This document shows, one piece after another, positions 47,027-54,716 of a stretch of DNA of 64,000 bases. Source of the stretch: Chthoniobacterales bacterium (GTDB taxonomy: Bacteria > Verrucomicrobiota > Verrucomicrobiia > Chthoniobacterales > Terrimicrobiaceae); NCBI GenBank assembly GCA_014879575.1, contig JACSRU010000115.1, positions 62,001 to 126,000 on the forward strand, written 5' to 3'. The notes beneath the pieces are model-generated. The model saw only the letters and a list, made by a program, of their open reading frames with translations. It had not been told where the DNA came from and searched no databases. The translations under genes were made by a program, and so were the position numbers. Position 1 is the stretch's first letter, and the number at the start of each line of letters is the position of its first letter.

Positions 47027-48711
47027 ACGGCGGGATTTTGCAGGGAGCTTTTGAAAACTTCGAGGGCTTTCTTGATAAAGGGATCGTTTTTGAAATCCTC
47101 GCTCGGATCTTTCGGCGGCTTCTGTGGTTCCACGGCCGCGGGTTTGGCGGGTTCGGCAGGCGCCTCGGGGATCGGTTCCGGTTCGGATGGTTGCGCGAGC
47201 GAGTCATCCCACTCGAAGACCAATTTGGCCGTTCGAGACAAAGCCTTGGTGAGTATGGATTCTATCTCCTTGAGACCCGTTTCCATCCAGAAACTCTCCG
47301 AGTGTTCCTTGGAGGCGGCGGGGAAACGGACGAAAAGTTTTCCTCCTTCAAACCGTTCGAAGAGCCCGTCCCGGAGCCATCCGTAGCGGATGAGGGAGTT
47401 CTTCGCCAGCTCCCCCGCGGTTTTCTCCCAAATCATGGCTGCCGAAACTCCGGCTTCCTCCGGATCCGGTGCGGGGGTGGTCGGGGGCGGAGGTGCCTGT
47501 GGGGGTTTTTGCTCGGGAGCAACTCGCGCGACGGGCGCGGGCGGAGGCGTGGGAGGCGCCGGCGCGGGTGCAGGAGCTTTGATTTGCGGAGGAGTCGCCG
47601 GGACCGACGACTTCGGGAGGACCCCTTCCCCGCCGCTGAGACTCGTCAGGGTCTCGATCACATCCGTGAGGCTTGTCTCATCCAGAAGGTGCAATGCCTT
47701 GATGACCGCGACATCAAGCTGGAGTTTTTTGTCGGCGACCCACTTCATCCGGTCTTCCGCCTCGCCAAAATGGTCCACGAGATCCAACAGTTTTCCCTGC
47801 GGGACCTGGGAAGTCTGGCCGGTGGCCGCAGCAACGAGCAGATCCCGGAGATGGGCGATAAGATCCGCCGTGAGCCGGGAGAGATCCTTGCCGGCATCCG
47901 ACTGCTCGGCCACGAGACCCAGCGCACCGGCCGCATCCCTTGCGAAAAGGTGATTGGCAAGCCCGGCAACCGTCTCCTTGGACGTAAAGCCGAAAACATC
48001 CATCACGTCCTGGGCCTGAATCTTCTCCTGGCAGAACGCGACCATCTGGTCGAGCATGCTCTCGGCGTCGCGCAATCCGCCTTCTGCGCCGCGGGCAATC
48101 GTCTCGGCGGCGGCGGGATCGAGGGAAATGTTCTCGGCCTGCGCGATGTAGGCCAGATGCGAGGCGATCAGCTCCGTGGGAATCCGGCGGAGATCGAAGC
48201 GCTGACACCGGCTCGTGATCGTGGCTGGCAACTTCTGGGCCTCGGTCGTGGCAAAAATAAATTTCACGTGTGGAGGCGGCTCCTCGAGGGTTTTGAGCAG
48301 GGCATTGAAGGCTGCCGTGCTCAACATGTGGACCTCGTCGATGAGATAGATCTTGAAAGGCCCGCGCGCTGGCGCATAGGCGGCGTTTTCGCGGAGGTCG
48401 CGGATGTTTTCGACTCCGTTGGTGCTCGCGCCGTCAATCTCGATCACATCCAGGCTGCGCCCGTCGGCGATTTCCCGACAGGCATCGCACGCGCCGCAGG
48501 GCGTCGTCGTCGGACCGTTCACGCAATTGAGCGCCTTGGCGAGAATCCGCGCCGTCGAGGTCTTGCCGATTCCGCGCGGTCCGACAAAAAGATAGGCCTG
48601 CGCAAGCCGGTTGGCCGATACCGCATTCTGGAGCGTTCGGGTGATATGATCCTGGCCGACAACCTCGGCAAACGTCTGGGGACGGTATTTTCTGGCAAAA
48701 ACACGGTAGCT
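47023..48711 (-). CDS. dnaX: DNA polymerase III subunit gamma/tau
   Basis: Clamp-loader ATPase. YRVFARKYRPQTFAEVVGQDH, Walker A VGPRGIGKTSTARIL, zinc Cys set (CGACDAC), DEVHML (Walker B) and the SRC sensor motif (TITSRCQRF) are present. A proline-rich linker (about residues 370-440) leads to a tau-like C-terminal region. GTG 48711 (VSYRVFARK, normal family start) is preferred; ATG 48747 adds twelve residues. No slippery sequence was sought. Overlaps ybaB by 4 bp. Confidence 0.94.
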   Translation of the reverse strand, partial: SYRVFARKYRPQTFAEVVGQDHITRTLQNAVSANRLAQAYLFVGPRGIGKTSTARILAKALNCVNGPTTTPCGACDACREIADGRSLDVIEIDGASTNGVENIRDLRENAAYAPARGPFKIYLIDEVHMLSTAAFNALLKTLEEPPPHVKFIFATTEAQKLPATITSRCQRFDLRRIPTELIASHLAYIAQAENISLDPAAAETIARGAEGGLRDAESMLDQMVAFCQEKIQAQDVMDVFGFTSKETVAGLANHLFARDAAGALGLVAEQSDAGKDLSRLTADLIAHLRDLLVAAATGQTSQVPQGKLLDLVDHFGEAEDRMKWVADKKLQLDVAVIKALHLLDETSLTDVIETLTSLSGGEGVLPKSSVPATPPQIKAPAPAPAPPTPPPAPVARVAPEQKPPQAPPPPTTPAPDPEEAGVSAAMIWEKTAGELAKNSLIRYGWLRDGLFERFEGGKLFVRFPAASKEHSESFWMETGLKEIESILTKALSRTAKLVFEWDDSLAQPSEPEPIPEAPAEPAKPAAVEPQKPPKDPSEDFKNDPFIKKALEVFKSSLQNPAV

Positions 48712-48996
48712 CACCCCGAAACTATTACCGCCCCCACTCACGGGCATCCAGCAGGATTTGTGCGAACTTTTCGTCGGCCGATTCCCCCCTCCGTCCCGAT
48801 GTCCACCTCGATCACCTCACAGACTTCCCGCCAACCGGGAAAATTTCAGGTGTTTGGGAAGCCACTGCACGGAGTCGGCTTGACCGGCGGGATCCGGCAA
48901 TCCCTTCCCCCGGGAAATAGGCGGGCTCCATCGGGTGGATCAATGTTTGATGCCCGGGATGGACAGCGACCGGGAATCCGGACAGTCTGCACCACC

Positions 48997-49740
48997 ATGT
49001 TGGAATCATCCTGGCAATGGATCTTCGCCTACGGCGCGGCGATCTGCATCGGACTGAGCAAAACCGGTTTTGGGGGCGTTGGGATGCTGGCCGTTCTTCT
49101 CATGGCCCAGGTGTTGCCCGCGAAGGAATCCACGGGAGCCGTTCTGCCCCTCCTGATCGTGGCGGATGTCTTTGCCGTCCGCAGCTTCCAGAAATTCACG
49201 GTCTGGCGACACTTGAAAAAATTGCTGCCTCCGGCCGTCGTGGGGGTTGTGTCAGGCTGGCTTTTGATGCCACGGATTTCCGACCGGGTGTTCGGGCCGC
49301 TGATCGGGTGGGTGGTTCTCGCGCTGATCGTCCTGACCGTGATCCAAAAACTCTCCGGCCGCCTCTCGGCGAGCGCGGCGGAGCACCCTTCGATCGTCTG
49401 GCCGCTCGGCTGGATCGCCGGGGTAACCACCATGCTCGCCAACGCCGCCGGGGCGGTCATGACCATTTACCTGCTGGCCTGCCGGTTGCCGAAATACGAA
49501 TTTGTCGGGACGGCCGCCTGGTATTTTCTCATCGTGAACGTGATCAAGGTTCCCTTCAGCGCCTCGCTCGGTCTCATCAATTTTTCCTCGCTGTGGCTGA
49601 ATGCCCTTCTTGTTCCCGGAATCCTCGTGGGCGTGCTTGCCGGCCGATTTTTTCTGGGAAAGATCCCCCAGGATGCCTTCGAATGGCTGATGATCGCGTT
49701 CTCGCTGGTCGGCGGACTCCGGTTGATATTTGTCGGGTGA
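48997..49740 (+). CDS. TauE/SafE-family membrane permease
   Basis: A 247-residue protein with about eight hydrophobic segments. The characteristic paired motifs are FGGVGMLAVLL with GLSKTGFGG near the start and a second repeat with ANAAGAVMTIYLL. The family exports or imports sulfite, sulfoacetate and other organic anions; substrate here is unknown. ATG 48997 was chosen because only from there is the protein membrane-like; the frame extends far upstream across dnaX by chance. The 250-bp gap to dnaX has no other gene. Confidence 0.87.
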   Translation: MLESSWQWIFAYGAAICIGLSKTGFGGVGMLAVLLMAQVLPAKESTGAVLPLLIVADVFAVRSFQKFTVWRHLKKLLPPAVVGVVSGWLLMPRISDRVFGPLIGWVVLALIVLTVIQKLSGRLSASAAEHPSIVWPLGWIAGVTTMLANAAGAVMTIYLLACRLPKYEFVGTAAWYFLIVNVIKVPFSASLGLINFSSLWLNALLVPGILVGVLAGRFFLGKIPQDAFEWLMIAFSLVGGLRLIFVG

Positions 49741-49750
49741 GTCCCTGCGG

Positions 49751-51517
49751 TCAGGCTTCGGGGCCAGGGCGGAGGGGTTTGGGTTTTGTGTTCAGGCAGG
49801 AGATTTCAGCGGAGCCGTCCTTTTTCAGGAGGATGAGATGGTCGTGGAAGGCCTTGAGGGTGCTCCTGTGGCCGATGCTGACAAATGAGATGCCGAGTTC
49901 ACGGAGACGCAGGTAGAGATGACGTTCGCTCTCCTCATCGAGCGAGCTGGTGGCTTCATCCAAAAAGGCCAGGAGAGGTTTGCGGAGGAAGATCCGCGCG
50001 AAGGAGACGCGTTGTTGTTCCCCGAGGGAAAGGACGTTTGTCCAATCGACGACACGGTTGAAATCCCCGTCCACACGATTCAGCACCTCGATAAAATTCA
50101 CCTTTCCAAGAGCCTGCCGGATCAGTTGGTCATCCGCCCCTTCCTCGCTTTGTGGATAGACCAGCTGGGCGCGCAGACTGCCCTGAACCATATAGGGGCG
50201 CTGGGAGAGGAAAATGAGGCTGTTGAGCTTGGGGCGCTCGATCGTCCCACCGCCATTTGCCCACAATCCCGCAATCGTCCGGAGCAGGGAACTTTTCCCG
50301 GTGCCGCTCGGCCCCATGACAAGCACACTCTCCCCTGGCGGCAGGGTAAAGTTCAGGTTGCGGGTCAGCGTTTTCGCTCCGTCGGGAGTCTGCACCGTGA
50401 GATTTGTCAGCTTGAGATGCGCGGCGTTTTCCGCAATTTCGATTTGTCGGCCCTTCTCCATCAGCGCGTCCTCGGTATCGAAGTCATCGAGTTCATCCCA
50501 GAGATCGCCAAGGCGCTTGATGCCGGCCGCAAAGGCGCTCAACCCTTCAAACTGCAGAATGATCACGCTCAAGGCCATGAGCACCTGGGCAAAGGCGCTC
50601 TGGGCCTGTGTGACGACCCCGAACTCGACTTGGCCAAGGATATACATCGGCCCCACGATGAGAGTCGGGATGACCAGAGACACGTAGTTGTAGCTGTTCG
50701 TGAAGAATCCGAGCGTCCGGTTCCATCCGATGATGCGCAGAGTGTTGCCCACCACCTCCGCAAATCGTGTCATCAGGTCGCGGTGCTCACGTTTTTCCCC
50801 GCGGAAAAAGGCGATGCTCTCCGCATTGTCCCGCACCCGGATGAGGGCGTAGCGGAAGTCCGCCTCCTTTCGGTATTGATGAAAATTCAGGCTGACAAGG
50901 CGGTGCCCGATCCAAATCGAGAGCCCGGTGCCGAGCGTCGCGTAGAGGAACAACGAGACGGGCAACGTCCACGAAATCGTCCACAAAACCCCGAGAAACG
51001 CCGCGAGCGTGACGCCGGAATTGATCAGGGTGAGAAAATAGCCGAGAACCCCGGTGGTGAACGATTTGACATCCTCCGAAATTCGTTGATCCGGGTTGTC
51101 CACGCGGTGCGATGTGCGCAGGCGATAATAGGCGCGGTTAAAAAAGTAGCGTTTGACCAACAGGCGGGTCATCCACTGCCGCCATAAAAGTGAGAGCCTC
51201 TCGCCGGTATACCGGTAGAAGACCCCAATGGGAACCGCGATGGCAAAGACGCCAAGATAAAGCCAAAGGTTTTTGTAAAATCCTGCGGAATCCCGCTGGA
51301 CGAGCGACGTGATAAAATTGCGTCCGGCGAAGCTCACAAGCACCTGGACCACGCCAACTGCGAGACAGAGCCCAAGCATGGTAATGGCAAGAAGACGCGC
51401 CTCCCGACGATGGGGATCAAAAAAAAATGCCCGCGAGAGCTGGCCCAGCCGACGGAGGACGACCGGATGCAGGGCCGTGTATTCGGGTACGGGTTCTGCC
51501 ACGCCGCAAGTTAACAA
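49751..51517 (-). CDS. SbmA/BacA-like ABC transporter with fused ATPase
   Basis: A 588-residue ABC exporter or importer half. The N-terminal permease (about residues 35-330) resembles SbmA/BacA and ABCD-type domains (VFYRYTGERLSLLWRQWMTRLLVKRYF). The ATPase has Walker A MGPSGTGKSSLLR, signature LSLGEQQRVSFARI, Walker B LLAFLDEATSSLDEES and switch His (SIGHRSTL). Relatives carry peptide antibiotics, vitamin B12 or very-long-chain fatty acids. Functions as a dimer. Divergent from the glycosyltransferase gene with a 135-bp gap. Confidence 0.9.
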   Translation of the reverse strand: MLTCGVAEPVPEYTALHPVVLRRLGQLSRAFFFDPHRREARLLAITMLGLCLAVGVVQVLVSFAGRNFITSLVQRDSAGFYKNLWLYLGVFAIAVPIGVFYRYTGERLSLLWRQWMTRLLVKRYFFNRAYYRLRTSHRVDNPDQRISEDVKSFTTGVLGYFLTLINSGVTLAAFLGVLWTISWTLPVSLFLYATLGTGLSIWIGHRLVSLNFHQYRKEADFRYALIRVRDNAESIAFFRGEKREHRDLMTRFAEVVGNTLRIIGWNRTLGFFTNSYNYVSLVIPTLIVGPMYILGQVEFGVVTQAQSAFAQVLMALSVIILQFEGLSAFAAGIKRLGDLWDELDDFDTEDALMEKGRQIEIAENAAHLKLTNLTVQTPDGAKTLTRNLNFTLPPGESVLVMGPSGTGKSSLLRTIAGLWANGGGTIERPKLNSLIFLSQRPYMVQGSLRAQLVYPQSEEGADDQLIRQALGKVNFIEVLNRVDGDFNRVVDWTNVLSLGEQQRVSFARIFLRKPLLAFLDEATSSLDEESERHLYLRLRELGISFVSIGHRSTLKAFHDHLILLKKDGSAEISCLNTKPKPLRPGPEA

Positions 51518-51652
51518 CCTGTGGCTTCAAAGCGCAATCGCCGGAGTGATCTGCCGTAGATTTTCCCATGCCATCCCCTGAAAAAATCATCCCCTCCCGT
51601 TTTCCGTATTTGCTTTTTTCTTCGGTGATGCGGAAATGTCCCGGGTTTCGCC

Positions 51653-52813
51653 ATGCGCGTCCTTTTCATCAATCACACCATCAAAAAAAGCGGGGCGGGG
51701 ATCAGCTTGGGGACGCTGGTGAAGAACCTTCCCGATGCGGTGGAGCCGCATTTTTTGCTGCGGAAGGGTTCGGAGGTGGATGGGATCCTGGGGGTGGGAT
51801 CCCGCCCGGTGGTGCATGGACGCTTCATTTCGCAGACGATGACGACGATGTATGGGCAGGGGCTGCCCTTTCCGCAATTTGCGTGGCAGTTGGTGAAGGC
51901 GCCTTACAGCGCGGCCCGTGTCCGGGGGCTGTGCCGCCGATGGGGGATCGATCTTGTCCATATCAACGAGACCACCCTGCTGGCCGATGCCTGGGGGGCG
52001 GCCTGGGCGGGCGTGCCGGTGTTCATTCATGCCCGCACCGCGTGTCAGTTGCGGCCGTTTGAGCGGTGGTTTCTGGAGGTCACGGGGCGTCTGAAATCGG
52101 CCCGCTTCCTGGCAATTGACGACGAGGTGCGCGACAGCCTGCCATCCGTCTGCCGGGAAAAATGCGAGGTGGTTCATAATCCGATCTCCCTGGGTCCCAA
52201 TCCGGACCCGTCCGACGTGGAGGCCCTGCGTGCCGCGTGGGGGGTGCGGTCCGGCGAAGTGGTGGTCGGGCAGGCGGCGTCCCTCCATCCGGAGAAGGGG
52301 ATTTGGGACATTTTGCATCTGGCGGAGGCCACGCGGGAGACGTTGCCGGATGTCCGTTTTGTTCTGGTTGGGGACACCGCCGCCGCGGTCGGATGCGGAC
52401 CGCAGCTTGCCGAGGCCATCCGCTCGCGCTCGCTTGCCGGGAGGGTGGTTCTTGCAGGATACGAAAGCCGACTGGCACTGGTCTATGCGGCCTTTGATGT
52501 GGCGCTCTGCCTGTTTGGCGGGGGGTTGGGCGGAGTGGGCCGGGCGGCCTATGAAGCCGGACTTTCCGGCAAACCGTTGGTGGCCACCCTGCCGGACCCG
52601 GCGGCATCGAAGACCCTGCAGAACGGGGTGAGCGGCCTGTTGTTCACACAGGAAGATGTGTCGGGCATCCGCGCGGCCGTCGAGCGGCTGGCCGGAGACC
52701 CCGCCCTGCGCGCCAGCCTCGGCGCGGCGGCGAAGTCCGCACTCGCCGAACGCCACGATCCCGCGCATGTGGCTGCCCGTGTCGTGTCGCTCTACCGGGG
52801 CGTCCTCCCATGA
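51653..52813 (+). CDS. Glycosyltransferase, GT4-like
   Basis: A 386-residue GT-B fold protein. The start MRVLFINHTIKKSGAGISL has the nucleotide-fold glycine loop. In the C-terminal half, VGQAASLHPEKGIWDILHLAE and the donor site GRAAYEAGLSGKPLVATLPDPA (Glu-containing) are GT4-type. Predicted to add a sugar to a surface polysaccharide or lipid-linked glycan. It overlaps the next gene by 4 bp. Confidence 0.85.
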   Translation: MRVLFINHTIKKSGAGISLGTLVKNLPDAVEPHFLLRKGSEVDGILGVGSRPVVHGRFISQTMTTMYGQGLPFPQFAWQLVKAPYSAARVRGLCRRWGIDLVHINETTLLADAWGAAWAGVPVFIHARTACQLRPFERWFLEVTGRLKSARFLAIDDEVRDSLPSVCREKCEVVHNPISLGPNPDPSDVEALRAAWGVRSGEVVVGQAASLHPEKGIWDILHLAEATRETLPDVRFVLVGDTAAAVGCGPQLAEAIRSRSLAGRVVLAGYESRLALVYAAFDVALCLFGGGLGGVGRAAYEAGLSGKPLVATLPDPAASKTLQNGVSGLLFTQEDVSGIRAAVERLAGDPALRASLGAAAKSALAERHDPAHVAARVVSLYRGVLP

Positions 52814-53682
52814 TCGTCGCCCCCTGCGGAGGCGGGTTCCGGTTGGGAAACCGGCTGGAAATGTTCCTGCATCTGGGTGCCTTCAGTCATCGCGCGGGCG
52901 TTCCCGTGGCCATTCCCTCCTTCGCCGGCCATGCGGAGGATTTCGCCGGCACGCGGCGCAATCCCTTCTGCCTTTTCCCCCGCCGGGAATCCTTCCGGTG
53001 GCTCCCACCGCTGGCAGCCCACACGCTGGCCTGGCTGCCAACCCGGCTGCCCGCCCTCGCTGCCGCCCTGGATGGCGTGTGCCTGGATTGTCCGAATGAC
53101 CGGGAATTCGACCTCGCCTCCGCTGATTTCCTCGACCTCGCCCGAAGTCGGCGGTTTGTTTTTTTGCGCACGGGCTGGCAATACCGCGACTGGGACGCCC
53201 TGCCGGACTTCCTTCCCGTCGCCCGGAAGTATTTCCATCCCGCCGCCCCTGTGGAACGCGCGGCCCGGGCAGTCGTCGAGGCGGCCCGCCGGAAGGCCGA
53301 CATCGTGGTGGGCGTGCATGTGCGGCGCACGGACTTCCGTGACCACCTCGGAGGACGCTACTTTTTCAGCATCGAATCCTATGCGGCACGGATGAAGGAA
53401 ATCGCGGCATCCGCCGGGAGCCGCCGCGTCGCCTTCGTGGTCTGCTCGGATGAACCCCGTCATCCCGGGGAATTTCCGGGGCTGGAGGTTGTCTGTTCCG
53501 GCCTCCCCGCGACCGGTGACCTTGCGGCACTGTCCTTTTGCGACGCGGTCACCGGCCCGGCCATCAGCTCTTTCAGCGGCTGGGCCGCGCTCATGGGGGA
53601 CCGCCCGTTTCTGGGCCTCGAGCCCGAGGCCCCCGCAGCCTCCCTCGCCGCCTTCGGTCCCTCGCCGCTGCTGAAACGTTGA
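52810..53682 (+). CDS. Fucosyltransferase-like protein (GT11/GT-B type)
   Basis: A 290-residue protein. The motif VVGVHVRRTDFRDH is the donor-binding HxRRxD signature of alpha-1,2 and related fucosyltransferases; SSFSGWAALMGDRPFLGL near the end fits the family too. Start MIVAPCGGGFRLGNRLEMFLH also matches GT11 N-terminal patterns (GLGNxLFQ region). Overlap with the preceding glycosyltransferase suggests one pathway. The donor could be GDP-fucose or another GDP-sugar. Confidence 0.7.
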   Translation: MIVAPCGGGFRLGNRLEMFLHLGAFSHRAGVPVAIPSFAGHAEDFAGTRRNPFCLFPRRESFRWLPPLAAHTLAWLPTRLPALAAALDGVCLDCPNDREFDLASADFLDLARSRRFVFLRTGWQYRDWDALPDFLPVARKYFHPAAPVERAARAVVEAARRKADIVVGVHVRRTDFRDHLGGRYFFSIESYAARMKEIAASAGSRRVAFVVCSDEPRHPGEFPGLEVVCSGLPATGDLAALSFCDAVTGPAISSFSGWAALMGDRPFLGLEPEAPAASLAAFGPSPLLKR

Positions 53683-53701
53683 AAGTCCTTGCGGAATCGT
53701 G

Positions 53702-53721
53702 AGTGCCACTTTAGTATCACT
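53702..53721. promoter_or_regulatory. Palindromic operator upstream of toxin-antitoxin pair
   Basis: An imperfect 20-bp palindrome (AGTGCCACT, TT, AGTATCACT, eight of ten arm positions complementary) ends 2 bp before the antitoxin ATG. The site and position fit autoregulation by a Phd/YefM-type antitoxin. Confidence 0.45.
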
Positions 53722-53723
53722 CC

Positions 53724-53981
53724 ATGCGAACCGAACTTGTCACAACCCTCAAGCGCAAGGCGACCGACGTTATTTCCCGGCTTGCCAGTGACCAGGAGCC
53801 CGTGCTGATCACCCAGCATGGACTCCCTGCCGCATATCTCATTGATGTGCGAATGTATGAGGGCATACAAAAGAGACTGACGCTCCTTGAGGGTATCGCC
53901 CGCGGCGAGAAAGCCATTCTGGAGAAGCGCGTTGTTCCCCACAAGGAGGCAAGGCAGAGGATGGCGCGATGGCTCGCATAA
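53724..53981 (+). CDS. Phd/YefM-family antitoxin
   Basis: An 85-residue protein with the Phd/YefM DNA-binding N terminus (TTLKRKATDVISRLASDQEPVLITQHGLPAAYLIDV) and a charged C-terminal helix (LLEGIARGEKAILEKR) that would wrap the toxin. It overlaps the toxin gene by 13 bp. Probably neutralises the RelE/ParE-like toxin and represses the operon. Confidence 0.88.
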   Translation: MRTELVTTLKRKATDVISRLASDQEPVLITQHGLPAAYLIDVRMYEGIQKRLTLLEGIARGEKAILEKRVVPHKEARQRMARWLA

Positions 53982-54280
53982 TCTGGACTGAGCCCGCGCT
54001 CCAAGACCTAGACGCGATCGCGGATTATATTTCCCTCGATAAGCCACTCGCGGCGCGCCAATTCGTTCAGCGGGTATTTGATCGAATCGAACAACTTGCA
54101 ACCCACCCAAAGAGCGGATCAGTGCCCGCCGAACTCAGGGGCACACCGTATCGCCAACTGGTCATTCCACCAGTCCGCATCTTTTATCGAACACAGAATG
54201 GGGTTGTTTACATTGTTTACGCCATGCGGGATGAAAAACTTTTTCGGAACGACGACTTGCTCGAAAGAGATACGGACTAA
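53969..54280 (+). CDS. RelE/ParE-family toxin
   Basis: A 103-residue protein with the ParE/RelE pattern: WTEPALQDLDAIADYISLDKPLAARQFVQRV start and the RIFYRTQNGVVYIVYAMRDEKLF strands. RelE-type act as ribosome-dependent mRNA nucleases and ParE-type as gyrase poisons; sequence alone does not decide. The pair sits between polysaccharide genes and the inverted-repeat element, a typical genomic-island passenger. Confidence 0.87.
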   Translation: MARIIWTEPALQDLDAIADYISLDKPLAARQFVQRVFDRIEQLATHPKSGSVPAELRGTPYRQLVIPPVRIFYRTQNGVVYIVYAMRDEKLFRNDDLLERDTD

Positions 54281-54334
54281 AGGAATGTGGTGGTGGAGGG
54301 GAAAAGTCCGTCTTCCTTAACTCCCGGATTCCTA

Positions 54335-54606
54335 GTGTGCTGTCATCCAAATAGCTTGATGTTTGCCGAAGAGAAATTTGCCGATTTTCAAGGCGCGAGC
54401 GAAGCACCTGTGTGGAGCCACACTGGTCGAGCGAGCAACGCGGAAAATCGGCAAATTCCTCACGGCCCGAAGGGTTAGCTGGAAAATGGCCCGGCACCCG
54501 CGTTGCTCCTCAGTCACGTATCGCAACGGATATGCTCCTTCGTCGCGCCTTGGCGGCGGGCCATTTTGCAGCCAACAAACATCAAGCTATTTGGATGACA
54601 GCACAC
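54335..54606. mobile_element. 272-bp non-coding element with perfect 31-bp terminal inverted repeats and cloverleaf plan
   Basis: Perfect 31-bp inverted repeats lie at 54335-54365 and 54576-54606 (34 bp with one mismatch if extended). Between them, with almost no spare bases, sit three hairpins. Hairpin 1 has arms 54366-54389 and 54443-54465, with a perfect 15-bp part (54375-54389/54443-54457), and an apical GTGTG/CACAC stem. A mini-hairpin CCC-GAA-GGG is at 54466-54474. Hairpin 2 has arms 54475-54493 and 54557-54575, with a perfect 11-bp part, and an inner CGTTGC/GCAACG stem. An 11-base stretch in hairpin 1 (54433-54443) can also pair with hairpin 2. No ORF of note. It resembles a MITE or a folded single-stranded transposition substrate; a structured RNA is the alternative. 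No clear target-site duplication was seen. Confidence 0.75.
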
Positions 54607-54670
54607 CAGTGTTCCTTCTGAAAACCGCTGCAACGGATCGTGCGAAGCCCGAACAGTCAGGCTTTCAAAA

Positions 54671-54707
54671 CTGAAAACCGAACACTGAACACTGAACCCT
54701 GAAAACT
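54671..54707. repeat. Short degenerate tandem repeat
   Basis: About five imperfect copies of a 7-8-base unit resembling CTGAAcAC (CTGAAAAC, CGAACA, CTGAACA, CTGAACC, CTGAAAAC). Located between the 272-bp element and the asnB stop codon. The stretch from 54607 to 54670 also contains a weak hairpin (AAGCCCGA/TCAGGCTT). Confidence 0.55.
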
Positions 54708-54716
54708 CCTCCTCCC

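Noticed and set aside
46948-48996. Long plus-strand open frame running into the TauE/SafE gene
   Set aside because: It is the antisense of dnaX and ybaB. It turns membrane-like only from 48997, where the true gene starts.
54671-54707. CRISPR-like or VNTR array
   Set aside because: The unit is only 7-8 bases, imperfect and limited to about five copies; it is a simple degenerate tandem repeat.
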